A DNA stretch of 22,778 nucleotides from Candidatus Moraniibacteriota bacterium (GCA_016867255.1 VGKB01000009.1:1-22778); one strand, 5' to 3'; counted from the stretch's first letter, positions 1 to 8,618 are shown. Made by a program: numbers and translations. The notes: generated from the letters alone by a model not told the origin.

Positions 1-1
1 C

Positions 2-496
2 TACGGCTACACGGATGGAGTAGGAGAAAACTTAGCGGCCGGGTATGAAACGGCTAAAAAAGCTTTCGCCGCTTGGAAGGATTCAGTTGAGCACAATGAT
101 AATATGATTGATCCCGACTACGAAGTAATAGGGATTGCTCTGGTCACTTCCAATAATAACTACAAATGGTACTGGGTGAATACTTTCGGCCAAGAGGCAC
201 ATAAAAATGATTTAATCAAATCCCAAGAATATGATGTCTTGAAAGACCTGAAAATTACCGTTACTGACGAAAACAAAAAAGCGATAAAGAAGGCCACTGT
301 TAAGGTTAGAAGCAAAGGGGGAAGCGTATTGGGTAAGGGAAAGACTAATTCTAAAGGGAAGAAAACCCTTACCGTAAATCCGAAAGACGAATATCATATT
401 ACCGCTTCCGCAAAAGGATATACAAGCTACACGCGAAAAATTACCTTGGATAATAAAGACTCTAAAAGCGTAAAAATATGGCTGGAGAAAAAATGA
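2..496 (+). CDS. Secreted CAP-domain (SCP/PR1-like) protein with C-terminal beta-sandwich domain, 5' partial
   Basis: The reading frame is open from base 2, so the gene begins before the window; 164 residues are visible. The first ~60 residues (GENLAAGYETAKKAF, then AAWKDSVEHNDN, then YEVIGIAL and the aromatic KWYWVNTFG) match the C-terminal half of a CAP domain as in YkwD-like bacterial proteins. Its last ~80 residues (from LKITVTDENKKAI to KIWLEKK) alternate short beta strands with a GKGKTNSKGKKTL turn, as in carboxypeptidase-regulatory or PEGA-like surface domains. CAP proteins are usually exported, but the signal peptide would lie outside the window. The stop TGA (494-496) overlaps the next gene's ATG (493-495), so the two are probably translationally coupled. 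Biochemical role unknown; family assignment fairly sure. The first methionine in frame, at 104, falls inside the CAP domain and is not the start. Confidence 0.8.
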   Translation, partial: YGYTDGVGENLAAGYETAKKAFAAWKDSVEHNDNMIDPDYEVIGIALVTSNNNYKWYWVNTFGQEAHKNDLIKSQEYDVLKDLKITVTDENKKAIKKATVKVRSKGGSVLGKGKTNSKGKKTLTVNPKDEYHITASAKGYTSYTRKITLDNKDSKSVKIWLEKK

Positions 497-1683
497 AAAA
501 ACAATTTTTTATCTATTTGGGCATGTTGGCGCTAATTGCCAGCTTTGGCAGCGGTTTGGTGATAGGCGGCGAGCTGATGAGAAAGAAGTACTTGGCGCAA
601 GAGGAGATAAACCAACGGAGAGATAATACCGACCTGAGTATTGTCTTTGAAGCTTGGAAAAGATTAAACGACAAATTTGTCGGTAAATTACCGGAAGACA
701 AGAATATGGTCTATGGGATGGTTAAGGGAATGACTAACGAACTTGGCGACCCTTACACCGCCTTTTTTGAACCGGAAAAAGCCAAACAATTTAAGGAAGA
801 TTTGAAAGGCAGTTTCGAAGGTATCGGAGCGGAAATTGGCATAAGCAACAATATGCTTACTATTATTTCCCCTATTGAGGACACGCCAGCGGCGAAGGCC
901 GGTTTGCGCCCCGGGGACAAAATCCTCAAGATTGATAACGAAGAAACAGCCAACCTTGAATTAGATGAGGCAATTTCCCGCATCCGGGGGAAAAAAGATA
1001 CTCCGGTCAAACTACTGGTTATGTCTGAGGAAGATTCTATTCCGCGGGAAGTAGAAATCATAAGAAGTGTTATAGACGTAAAAAGCGTCAAATGGGAAAT
1101 GAAAGAAGAAGACACTGCCTATATTCGCTTGGCCGGATTTTCTGAGGACACAGTAGCAGAATTCACCAATATAGCTTGGGACATTAAGGAATCAAAGGCC
1201 AAAAAAATCATCCTTGACGTAAGAGGCAATCCCGGCGGCTATCTTGACATCGCCGTAGATATTGCTTCTTTCTTCCTGCCCAAGAACACGCTGGTAGTAA
1301 AAGAAGACTTCGGCGGCAAAAAACCAGCCAACAATTACAAAACCGTCTACAGGCCGGTTTTGGACAATTACCCCTTGGTAGTCATCATTGATCAAGGCAG
1401 TGCCTCCGCTTCGGAAATTTTGGCCGGCGCCCTGAGTGAACAAAAGAGAGCAAAGCTGGTTGGCGCGAAAACTTACGGTAAGGGTTCCGTTCAGGAATTT
1501 ATTCCCTTTGAATCCGGAGCTACTCTGAAAGTTACCGTAGCGGAGTGGCTTACTCCAAAAGGAAAGAGTATAAACAAAGAGGGGATTAACCCTGACATTG
1601 AAGTAAAAATTACCGCGGAGGACATCAAAGAAAAGCGCGATCCGCAGTTGGAAAAAGCAATAGAAGAAATAAAAAATCTATAG
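493..1683 (+). CDS. ctpA: S41 family C-terminal processing peptidase (CtpA/Prc-like), membrane-anchored
   Basis: A 396-residue serine protease that would trim C termini of envelope proteins outside the membrane. Residues ~4-24 form an N-terminal signal anchor. A PDZ domain (about 100-180) contains the AAKAGLRPGDKILKI core. The peptidase domain carries RGNPGGYLD, then SASASEI with catalytic Ser305 (codon 1405-1407), and TYGKGSVQ with catalytic Lys330 (1480-1482). The Ser-Lys spacing of 25 residues equals that of E. coli Prc. I chose the ATG at 493 rather than an in-frame ATG at 478, because 493 overlaps the upstream stop as ATGA and has GGAG at 484-487 with 5-nt spacing; 478 would add only MAGEK. 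ftsE follows after 26 nt. Proximity to FtsEX suggests a role in cell-wall remodelling at division, but the substrate is unknown. Confidence 0.93.
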   Translation: MKKQFFIYLGMLALIASFGSGLVIGGELMRKKYLAQEEINQRRDNTDLSIVFEAWKRLNDKFVGKLPEDKNMVYGMVKGMTNELGDPYTAFFEPEKAKQFKEDLKGSFEGIGAEIGISNNMLTIISPIEDTPAAKAGLRPGDKILKIDNEETANLELDEAISRIRGKKDTPVKLLVMSEEDSIPREVEIIRSVIDVKSVKWEMKEEDTAYIRLAGFSEDTVAEFTNIAWDIKESKAKKIILDVRGNPGGYLDIAVDIASFFLPKNTLVVKEDFGGKKPANNYKTVYRPVLDNYPLVVIIDQGSASASEILAGALSEQKRAKLVGAKTYGKGSVQEFIPFESGATLKVTVAEWLTPKGKSINKEGINPDIEVKITAEDIKEKRDPQLEKAIEEIKNL

Positions 1684-1709
1684 TCAAAATATTTGGTAAT
1701 AAATTTTAG

Positions 1710-2390
1710 ATGATTAAGTTCCATAACGTTAGTAAAATTTACTCCGGCGACGTTGTAGCCCTAAGGAACATTAACCTTGACATTAACAGTGGAGAATTTG
1801 TTTCAATAGTCGGTCAAAGCGGCACGGGAAAGTCCACTCTGCTAAGACTTTTAATCTTGGAAGAGCTGCCCACGATGGGACAAATTCTTTTTAATAACCG
1901 AGACATTATTACCTTTACTCGCAGAGAAATACCCTTACACCGCAGAAAAATAGGCGTGGTGTTCCAAGACTTTAAACTGCTCAATAAAAGAACAGTCTTT
2001 GAAAATGTTTCCTTCGCTTTAGAAGTAGCCGGCCGGGGAAGCCGCGACATTCGACAAAACGTGGGTCAGATACTTGACATTGTCGGGTTAACGGATAAAT
2101 CCAACAAGTACCCCACTCAGCTTTCAGGCGGGGAACAGCAGAGGGTAGCGATTGCGAGAGCTTTGGTCCACCATCCCGAAATACTCGCGGCAGACGAACC
2201 AACCGGCAACCTTGACATGATTAACACTTGGGAGATAATTGAGCTGCTGCTTCGCATTAACAAACTTGGCACTACTGTCCTTCTCGCCACCCATAACAAA
2301 GACACGGTGGACCGCATTAACCGCCGAGTAATTGCTTTAGATAAAGGAATGGTTATTCGGGATCAAAAAGAGGGGAAATATATGATTTGA
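1710..2390 (+). CDS. ftsE: Cell division ABC-type ATPase FtsE
   Basis: A 226-residue cytoplasmic ATPase that pairs with FtsX and, in studied bacteria, powers activation of peptidoglycan hydrolases at the division site. All ABC motifs are present: Walker A GQSGTGKST (35-43), Q-loop Gln86, signature LSGGEQQ (138-144), Walker B ILAADE (158-163) and switch His195 in LLATHN. The N-terminus (MIKFHNVSKIYSGDVVALRNI) and the DEPTGNLD segment are typical of FtsE; length matches the family norm (~220-230). It is followed 28 nt later by ftsX. There is no Shine-Dalgarno sequence before the ATG; upstream is only AT-rich TAATAAATTTTAG. A LolD-type transporter would look similar, but the adjacent FtsX settles the assignment. 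Confidence 0.96.
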   Translation: MIKFHNVSKIYSGDVVALRNINLDINSGEFVSIVGQSGTGKSTLLRLLILEELPTMGQILFNNRDIITFTRREIPLHRRKIGVVFQDFKLLNKRTVFENVSFALEVAGRGSRDIRQNVGQILDIVGLTDKSNKYPTQLSGGEQQRVAIARALVHHPEILAADEPTGNLDMINTWEIIELLLRINKLGTTVLLATHNKDTVDRINRRVIALDKGMVIRDQKEGKYMI

Positions 2391-2418
2391 AATAAATTTA
2401 AAATTTAAATTATCTTCC

Positions 2419-3330
2419 GTGGAATGGCTTACTTTTTGGCGCGGGATCGCCGCTGGCATCAAAAATTTTTTCCGCAATGGCTGGTTAAGCATTGCTACTA
2501 TCAGTATAATTGTTCTCACTCTTTTTATAATTAACACGGTTTTCGTGATCTCGCTGATTGCCAAAGAAACTCTGGAAGACATCCAGAATAAAATTGATGT
2601 CAGCGTTTATTTCAAGGGAGACATTGATGAAAACAAGGCTCGGGAATTAGTTGGTTTAATTAGTAAAATGCCGGAAGTGCAAGAAGCTAAGTATTTTTCC
2701 AAAGAAGAAGCCCTAATTGCCTTTAAGCAAAAACACAACGAGGATGATATTGTCCTGAAATCGCTGGAAGAACTGGGCAACCCTCTCCAGCCTTCGGTCA
2801 GCATCAAAATGAAAAACCCAAACGCCTATCAAAGCATCCTAGATAATGTGCGCAACAGCCAATATAAAGATCTGATAAGCGACGTGGACTATTACTCGGA
2901 AAAAAAGCCTATTATTGAAAGACTAAACAATATCATTCAAGCCATCCGTAAAATCGGGATGGCCATTATTATGATCTTTGCTATAATCGCAATATTAGTA
3001 ACCTTTAACTCTATCCGGCTTACTATGTTCAACTACCGTCGGGAAGTGGAAATCATGAAGTTGGTGGGAGCAAATCCTTGGTTTATCCGCCTTCCTTTCA
3101 TCACCGAGGGGATGCTCTACGGCTTTTTCGCCGCCTGGATTTCCCTGATCATACTTTACCCCGTCATTTATTTTTCTCTTCCGTATCTGAACTCCGTTGC
3201 TCCCAATATTGACGCAATAAACTTTCTCCACTCCCAAGCCATTAAAATCGTCGCCATTCAGCTGGGGAGCGGAGTAATTCTTGGCGCTATCAGCAGTCTA
3301 ATTGCTATCAGGAAATATTTGAAAGTTTAA
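2419..3330 (+). CDS. ftsX: Cell division permease-like protein FtsX
   Basis: A 303-residue membrane partner of FtsE. It shows the FtsX plan: a short cytoplasmic N-terminus ending in RNGWLSIATIS, TM1 (~24-48), a large extracytoplasmic loop (~50-175) containing VSVYFKGDID and the PEVQEAKYFSKEEAL segment, then TM2 (~178-198), TM3 (~230-254) and TM4 (~275-297). The cytoplasmic stretch after TM2 (FNYRREVEIMKLVGANPWFI) is the FtsX signature that contacts FtsE. The start is GTG; no in-frame ATG fits before TM1 and no Shine-Dalgarno site is present. No dedicated hydrolase such as EnvC or CwlO is visible, so what the FtsEX complex activates here is unknown. The upstream protease and CAP protein are the only extracytoplasmic neighbours. 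Confidence 0.95.
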   Translation: MEWLTFWRGIAAGIKNFFRNGWLSIATISIIVLTLFIINTVFVISLIAKETLEDIQNKIDVSVYFKGDIDENKARELVGLISKMPEVQEAKYFSKEEALIAFKQKHNEDDIVLKSLEELGNPLQPSVSIKMKNPNAYQSILDNVRNSQYKDLISDVDYYSEKKPIIERLNNIIQAIRKIGMAIIMIFAIIAILVTFNSIRLTMFNYRREVEIMKLVGANPWFIRLPFITEGMLYGFFAAWISLIILYPVIYFSLPYLNSVAPNIDAINFLHSQAIKIVAIQLGSGVILGAISSLIAIRKYLKV

Positions 3331-3348
3331 GCAATAAAACTATTAGAA

Positions 3349-4425
3349 ATGAAGGCTTTAATTACCGCCGGCGGCCAAGGCACTCGCCTTCGCCCCATAA
3401 CTTACACTATTAATAAACATCTTTTCCCCATCGCCAACAAACCGATGCTTTTTCACGCTCTGGAAAAAGTGGCCAAAGCGGGAATAAAAGACATCGCGAT
3501 TAACATTAACGAAGGGGACAAAGAGTTGCCGGCCGTTGTAGGGGAAGGAAAACAATTTGGCGTTAAAATAACATACATTGAGCAAAAAGGTGGGCCGCTG
3601 GGTTTGGCCCATATTATCGCAAACGCAAAAAAATGGATTGGGCGGGAAGATTTGCTGTTTTACTTGGGCGATAATATTGTAGCGGGAGACCTAAAGTCTC
3701 TTATTGACAAATTCTACCGAGAGAAATTGGATTGTTTGCTTACTCTCTCTCGGGTGCGCGATCCGGAAAGGTTTGGCGTTCCGGCAATCAAAAAAGGGAG
3801 GATCACCGCGGTGGAGGAAAAACCCCAAAAACCCAAAAGCAGTTTCGCGGTTACCGGAATCTATCTTTACCGGCCGGCTATTCTTGAGGCAGTTAATAAT
3901 ATTAAGCCCAGCTCTAGAGGAGAGTACGAGATATCCGATGCCCATTCCTACCTTATTAAGAAAGGATACCGAGTCGGCTATGAGGAAATAACCGGCTGGT
4001 GGAAAGACACTGGCAAACCGGAAGATCTATTGGAAGGCAACGGCCTGATTTTAAGTGCTTTACGCCAATCGGAGATCCCTTTTAAAAAGCTTGAAAGCGG
4101 CTGGCGCATTGAGGGAGCAGTGGAAATAGGCCGCGGAACAAAACTCAAGGGGGAAATAGTCATCCGGGGACCGGTGGTTATTGGATCAAATTGTCTTCTG
4201 GAAGATGCCTGTATTGATCCTTACACTTCAATTGGGGATGGGGTTGTAATTAAAAAAACCGAAATATCTCATTCAATAATTTGCGAGGGAACCCAAATAC
4301 TTGAATGCGGAGTAAGGATTGTTGACAGTCTTCTGGGAAAAAATTCCGTTGTGAAAGCCGAAGATGCTACTCTCCCCAGCGGACACAAGTTAGTAATCGG
4401 AGACAATGCGCAAGTGGAACTCTAA
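3349..4425 (+). CDS. Long-type sugar-1-phosphate nucleotidyltransferase (glucose-1-phosphate thymidylyltransferase, RmlA/StrD-like)
   Basis: A 358-residue cytoplasmic enzyme expected to make a nucleotide-sugar (dTDP-glucose in the closest family) for surface glycans. Its N-terminal Rossmann-like domain begins with AGGQGTRLRP (7-16) and the conserved Lys in NKHLFPIANKP; YLGDNI supplies the metal-binding Asp. GYEEITGWWKDTGKPEDLLEGN is typical of the long RmlA/StrD branch. From about residue 245 the sequence repeats hexapeptide-like strands (IEGAVEIGRGTKLKGEIVIRGPVVIG), a left-handed beta-helix that short RmlA lacks. Hence it may also be a bifunctional or other sugar nucleotidyltransferase. No other dTDP-rhamnose genes are nearby. 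It starts 18 nt after ftsX with no Shine-Dalgarno site, probably in the same transcript. Confidence 0.85.
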   Translation: MKALITAGGQGTRLRPITYTINKHLFPIANKPMLFHALEKVAKAGIKDIAININEGDKELPAVVGEGKQFGVKITYIEQKGGPLGLAHIIANAKKWIGREDLLFYLGDNIVAGDLKSLIDKFYREKLDCLLTLSRVRDPERFGVPAIKKGRITAVEEKPQKPKSSFAVTGIYLYRPAILEAVNNIKPSSRGEYEISDAHSYLIKKGYRVGYEEITGWWKDTGKPEDLLEGNGLILSALRQSEIPFKKLESGWRIEGAVEIGRGTKLKGEIVIRGPVVIGSNCLLEDACIDPYTSIGDGVVIKKTEISHSIICEGTQILECGVRIVDSLLGKNSVVKAEDATLPSGHKLVIGDNAQVEL

Positions 4426-4458
4426 CCACCTCATTACATATTATCCATTACCTCCTTC

Positions 4459-6663
4459 ATGAACAGCTACTACTACATTGATGTTGATGACGAGATAACT
4501 ACAGTAATTGGGAAACTTCGGCAGGAAAAATCTGAAGAGATTTTTTTGGTAGTGCCTAAAAAAGCCCTTATTGCCCAAAGTTTGGTTAATCTGAAATTAT
4601 TAAGCAAGGAAGCAGAAAAACTGTCCAAAAAAATTGTGTTTGCCTCTCCTGACGCCAACATCCGTAAAATTGCCCAAAAAGCGGGGCTAACAGTAAAAAA
4701 ATATACCGCTAAACCTAAAAAGGGAAGGAAGGATCCCCCTGTTCTAGCTATACCAGCCAAAAAAAAACTTTCTCCTTGGGAAGAAGAAGCGGCTAAACAC
4801 GAAATGGAAGCAATCATTGGAAAGCCCAGACCTTCTGCTGCTGATCCTTCAGCCCAAATTATCCCTCCACCTAAAGAAATCTCTCCCCAAAAAATTACCC
4901 AAATAAAGCCCGGCGTTTATTCTTCCGCCACACTAAAAGAGCCCTCAGCGGGCGCTCCGAAAGTCGTGGACCTAAAAAAAGCCGGCATTGCTAAAAAAAA
5001 TATTTCCTTTCCCCAGAGTAATCCAGAAACAACTTTGCCTCAGCAAGCCGTTCCCAAGATTGACAAGCCGGCGCATTCAAGAAAAACTGCGAGAGAACCC
5101 AACCCCTTCAAAATAAAGAAGATTAAATCTCAAGAAGAAAAAGATGCCGTTCCCCTCAAGCCAATTATGTTAGAAAGAGAATCAGCCAGCTTAACCCTAA
5201 AGGAGAGAGAAAGATTAAGAGATCTTTGGATATCTCAAAAAGGTTCCGTGAGAGCTCACTTTTTAAACCCAAAATCAAAACTAGATTTGACTTCCCAGAG
5301 AGAAAGAAGCGAAAAAAAAGAACTTCTGGTTGAGGAAGGAAGAGGGTTTCTCCGCACTACTCACCGCCGGATGCTCGGTTCAAGAAAAGTGGTGGATTTA
5401 AGGTTAAATCCCCCCCGGGAAAAAGCCGGAGTAAATATGCAAAAAAAAATTTTCGCCGCTAAATCTTCCGCACCAAAAACCATCATTTTGCCTTTATTCA
5501 ACACAAAAGTGTTCATCACTTTTCTGGCTTTGCTGACTTTTGTTTTAGCCATCCTCTTTGGAGTAATCCTACCAAAAGCTCAGGTGAAAATAGTTTCTAG
5601 GGTAAACTCCCAAGACCTAGAAATGAAAATCTGGGTAAACCGGGAAGTAGCCGGAATAAATCAGGAAAATAAAACCATTCCCGGCGATCCAATTCGCTTT
5701 GAGCTCAAAAAAGAAAAAAATTTTAACACTACCGGAGAAAGGGAAGCAGTTGAAAGAGCCAAAGGCCAAATAATCATTGAAAACAGCTCCAGTGAGCCCT
5801 TGTCATTAAAGCAAGGAGCGAAGCTTATTGACAGCTCCGGCAACAAATATTCCCTGCTGTCCGCGGTAAAAATCCCCGCCACCGGAAGCGCAAATGCTAA
5901 CACTAATTCCAATACTAACACAAACATTGCCGGAAGCTCCGGCAGCGCTTCGGGTGAGATAACAGCCGACGGCACGGGAGATAAATATGTCCTCAAGGAA
6001 GGCGCCTCCTTGAGTATCCCCGGGCTTGAAGACAGTGATTTTTTTGGCCTGGTTACCGCCAGAGTCAGAAAAGATCTGGTTGCGCCAAGTAGCAAAAAAG
6101 TGCGGTTCGCTTCCCGAGAGGATCTAGACGGAGCCCAAAAAGAACTTACAGCTCAGGCCATGGAGGAAGGACTGAAAGAATTACGCAGTCGTCTTCAAGA
6201 CTCAAGCCAAAAAGATTTTCCCCCGGAAATCTTAAAAATTGAAGATTCGTCCTTTACTTCCAACTTAACGGAAAATCAAGAGGGATCTGCCTTCCAGGCC
6301 AGCTTTCAGGCCAATTTATTCGCCTTGACCTTTGATAAAAACAATTTAGCGGCACTCACCAAAAAGATTATTGAGGAAAATCAGGAAGAGAAAAACGGAA
6401 CGGTCACCGTTAGTAGTTATACTCCTGTTGAGATAAATCCTCTAGAGAACAAAATGGAAATCAGCGCCAAAATAAACTACAAAGAAGTTGACACGATTGA
6501 AGCGGAAGAAGTAAAAAGGCAAATCACAGGCAAAAGTAAAAAAGAGGCGCTGGAATATCTGCGCTCTAACCGAGATTTTTCCGATTACACTTTAGAGACT
6601 TGGCCTTCTTGGCTGCCGGGGCTGCCGCTTTTGGAAAGGAGAATCCAAATTGAAATTAACTAA
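4459..6663 (+). CDS. Large single-pass membrane protein with baseplate-J-like extracytoplasmic domain (Patescibacteria-type)
   Basis: 734 residues, function unknown. Residues ~1-90 look like a compact alpha/beta domain (YYYIDVDDEITTVIGKL, then EEIFLVVPKKA, KIVFASPDANIRKIAQKAGL). Residues ~95-345 are Lys/Pro/Ser-rich and probably disordered, with one conserved-looking island (HRRMLGSRKVVDLRLNPP). A hydrophobic helix (351-371) is followed by an extracytoplasmic part beginning AQVKIVSR. That part aligns by eye with the product of 7377-8537: an IPG strand, KGQIIIENSS against RGKVIIRNNT, REDLDGAQKEL against QEDLDRADVEL, and an ending with WP then ERRIQIEIN. Similar proteins in this group are sometimes labelled baseplate J-like; that label is recalled, not tested. 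An Asn/Thr-rich insertion lies at 5890-5925. The start has no Shine-Dalgarno site. Confidence 0.75.
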   Translation: MNSYYYIDVDDEITTVIGKLRQEKSEEIFLVVPKKALIAQSLVNLKLLSKEAEKLSKKIVFASPDANIRKIAQKAGLTVKKYTAKPKKGRKDPPVLAIPAKKKLSPWEEEAAKHEMEAIIGKPRPSAADPSAQIIPPPKEISPQKITQIKPGVYSSATLKEPSAGAPKVVDLKKAGIAKKNISFPQSNPETTLPQQAVPKIDKPAHSRKTAREPNPFKIKKIKSQEEKDAVPLKPIMLERESASLTLKERERLRDLWISQKGSVRAHFLNPKSKLDLTSQRERSEKKELLVEEGRGFLRTTHRRMLGSRKVVDLRLNPPREKAGVNMQKKIFAAKSSAPKTIILPLFNTKVFITFLALLTFVLAILFGVILPKAQVKIVSRVNSQDLEMKIWVNREVAGINQENKTIPGDPIRFELKKEKNFNTTGEREAVERAKGQIIIENSSSEPLSLKQGAKLIDSSGNKYSLLSAVKIPATGSANANTNSNTNTNIAGSSGSASGEITADGTGDKYVLKEGASLSIPGLEDSDFFGLVTARVRKDLVAPSSKKVRFASREDLDGAQKELTAQAMEEGLKELRSRLQDSSQKDFPPEILKIEDSSFTSNLTENQEGSAFQASFQANLFALTFDKNNLAALTKKIIEENQEEKNGTVTVSSYTPVEINPLENKMEISAKINYKEVDTIEAEEVKRQITGKSKKEALEYLRSNRDFSDYTLETWPSWLPGLPLLERRIQIEIN
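5890..5925 (+). repeat. Low-complexity Asn/Thr/Ala codon repeat inside the 4459-6663 gene
   Basis: Twelve consecutive codons encode ANANTNSNTNTN, alternating AAC/AAT with ACT/ACA/GCT/TCC. It is flanked by Gly/Ser-rich residues (IAGSSGSASGE), and the paralogous protein at 7377-8537 lacks the segment. It looks like an expanded flexible linker inserted into an extracytoplasmic loop. Confidence 0.7.
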
Positions 6664-6693
6664 ATAAGCAATCGCAAATTAATCTAATAAATA

Positions 6694-7311
6694 ATGTTGT
6701 CTTACTTAAAAGGGACGCTAATTTCACTGGGCGAAAACTCTATTGTTTTGGAAATGGGAGGAATCGGCCTTAGCATCACCGCCACAAGTAAAACTTTAGA
6801 GAATCTTTCTAAAAAATACCTAAAACTGCCAGCCAAAATTCAGCTGTTGACCCATCTTTACATTCAGGAGAACAAATGGGAAATTTTTGGCTTTTTAAGC
6901 AAAAAGGAAAGGTCAGCTTTTTTGCTTTTATTAAATTGCCGGGGAATAGGAACTAAAGCCGCAATTAACATTTTAAACGTGCTTTCGCCGGTCCGGCTTA
7001 AAAAAGTTGCCTTAGGAGAAGAATCGGTAATGATTTTGCAGCAAGTACCGGGTATTGGCGCCAAGTCAGCGGATCGAGTTTTAGTGGAGCTTAAAGAAAA
7101 ACTCCCCGCAATGGCGGGTTGGGAGGTAGAAGGAGAACAAAAGGCGAAACAAAGAACAATGGAATACAACCACGAAGACCTGGTTAACGCTCTTAAAAAT
7201 TTGGGCTACCGCACCGGTGAAATCCAAGCGGTGGTTTCCCAATCTTCTAATCTTCCTCCCTCTCTCTCTGAAGCGATAAAACGACTCCTTCGAGCATTGG
7301 GGAAAAGATAG
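6694..7311 (+). CDS. ruvA: Holliday junction branch migration protein RuvA
   Basis: A 205-residue DNA-binding subunit of the RuvAB branch-migration complex used in recombinational repair. Domain I is an OB-fold (MLSYLKGTLI to TATSKTLENL, with LLTHLYIQENKWEIFGF). Two helix-hairpin-helix motifs follow: NCRGIGTKAAINIL (81-94) and QVPGIGAKSADRVL (117-130). After an acidic flexible linker, the C-terminal domain III (about 158-205; EDLVNALKNLGYRTGEIQAVV) would bind RuvB. Length is normal for the family (~190-205). No ruvB or ruvC is present here. It sits alone between two paralogous membrane-protein genes, 30 nt after the first and 65 nt before the second. There is no Shine-Dalgarno site. Confidence 0.96.
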   Translation: MLSYLKGTLISLGENSIVLEMGGIGLSITATSKTLENLSKKYLKLPAKIQLLTHLYIQENKWEIFGFLSKKERSAFLLLLNCRGIGTKAAINILNVLSPVRLKKVALGEESVMILQQVPGIGAKSADRVLVELKEKLPAMAGWEVEGEQKAKQRTMEYNHEDLVNALKNLGYRTGEIQAVVSQSSNLPPSLSEAIKRLLRALGKR

Positions 7312-7376
7312 CTTTAATTTTCCTTTTTTCATTTCTTCTGCTAATCTGTAATGTAACTTTTAACACCATAAGCCCT

Positions 7377-8537
7377 ATGGAAAACCTCGGCACTTACGAT
7401 TCCGGCGTATCCTTTCGCAAGTTTATCTTCGTATTTCTCTTAGTCTCAGTAGTAGTGGGGGTCGGTGTTTTTTACTCTGCCCTTTCCCGGGCAACCATAA
7501 AAATAATACCCAAAAGCACCGTAAAGGAAGTAGCTACCGAAGTAATCATTGACGGCAATTTGTCATATCCCGACTTGGATAAAGGCATCCTGCCGGGAGA
7601 AATTAAGACCCGGGAAGCCGAAGGAACCGAGAAAAACATAGAAGTATCCACGAAAAAAATTGACGAATTCGCTCGGGGAAAAGTAATTATTCGCAACAAC
7701 ACCCCGTATACTCAGGGAATCCGCCAAGGTGCGGGCCTCCATCCCGTTGGCGCTCCACCGGAAGTCAATTTTGTTACTGTCTCCCGGCTAATGCTACCAC
7801 CAAAAACCAGCCGGGAAGTGGAAATTGTCGCTATCAGTAAAGGAGCTAAAGGAAATTTGCCTCCCGGAAAATTTGAACTGTTGAACCTTGAAACCAAATA
7901 TATGCGCGAAAATCTCTATGCCGAGAACAGGGAAAAAACCGAGGGAGGCATTCGCGAAGCAAAAATCATCACCCAAGAGGATTTAGATCGAGCGGACGTG
8001 GAGCTCGCTAAAAAAATGTTTGAAAAAACAATCACGGAAATGAATAAAAATTTAGAAGCGGGTAAGGTAATTAAAAAAGAAAGCTCCCATTACGCCATAC
8101 TAGATCGCAAAGCCACCGCTCCCGCTGGAACCGAAGCGGAAAGTTTTGAGGTTAGCTTAAAAATAGAAGCAAGAGGGGTAACCATCAATGAAATTGATCT
8201 CAAGGCCATCGCCGAGAGAAAAATCCAATCACTGGGTGAAACTAACGAAGAATTTGTCCGTTACGAACCAGAAAGCTTTTCTTACAGTCTTTCGGAGTTA
8301 GATCTCCTCAATAAAAAAGCCCTGCTTAAAGTCCAGCTGAAGGGTCTTTTTAACGCGAAACTCTCCTCTAAAATCTTTGACAAGGAAAGCATTATCGGCT
8401 ATAACCGAAAAGCGCTGGAAGAGCATTTCAGCCATTATGAAAACGTTTCTGGCATTGAAGTAGATATTTGGCCTCCCTTTCGCAAGACCGTGCCTAACAT
8501 AGAAAGCCGAATAGAGATCGGGGTACAGACTAACTAA
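7377..8537 (+). CDS. Single-pass membrane protein, shorter paralogue of the 4459-6663 product
   Basis: 386 residues of unknown function. A short cytoplasmic N-terminus precedes one hydrophobic helix (15-35). The rest is extracytoplasmic and opens with ATIKIIPKSTV, matching AQVKIVSRVNS after the helix of the longer protein. Shared landmarks run in the same order: ILPGEI, ARGKVIIRNNTPYTQGIRQGAGL, ITQEDLDRADVELAKK, a GTEAESFEVSLKIEARGV strand pair, and a final WPPFRKTVPNIESRIEI. The AISKGAKGNLPPGKF segment resembles the baseplate-J/Gp47-like fold as I recall it. It lacks the N-terminal alpha/beta domain, disordered region and Asn/Thr insertion of the other copy. ruvA lies between the two, suggesting an old duplication in one operon. 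No Shine-Dalgarno site is present. Confidence 0.75.
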   Translation: MENLGTYDSGVSFRKFIFVFLLVSVVVGVGVFYSALSRATIKIIPKSTVKEVATEVIIDGNLSYPDLDKGILPGEIKTREAEGTEKNIEVSTKKIDEFARGKVIIRNNTPYTQGIRQGAGLHPVGAPPEVNFVTVSRLMLPPKTSREVEIVAISKGAKGNLPPGKFELLNLETKYMRENLYAENREKTEGGIREAKIITQEDLDRADVELAKKMFEKTITEMNKNLEAGKVIKKESSHYAILDRKATAPAGTEAESFEVSLKIEARGVTINEIDLKAIAERKIQSLGETNEEFVRYEPESFSYSLSELDLLNKKALLKVQLKGLFNAKLSSKIFDKESIIGYNRKALEEHFSHYENVSGIEVDIWPPFRKTVPNIESRIEIGVQTN

Positions 8538-8585
8538 AGGGCAAAGTGGCAAATTACAAAGAACAAACAAGTAAAATTGGCATCT

Positions 8586-8618
8586 TTTGTTACTTTGTAC
8601 TTTGTTACTTTGTACTTT
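8586..8618 (+). repeat. Tandem 15-bp repeat just upstream of secA
   Basis: The 15-mer TTTGTTACTTTGTAC occurs twice head to tail (8586-8600 and 8601-8615) with TTT beginning a third copy, ending 10 nt before the secA ATG. Each unit is itself two related half-units (TTTGTTAC and TTTGTAC). The upstream words TTACAAAG (8554-8561) and AAGTAA are complementary to parts of it, so the leader could fold. The 91-nt gap 8538-8628 holds nothing else I recognise. Confidence 0.8.

Noticed and set aside
478..492. Start of the S41 protease at 478
   Set aside because: The ATG at 493 gives an ATGA overlap with the upstream gene and a GGAG at proper spacing; the extra MAGEK has no support.
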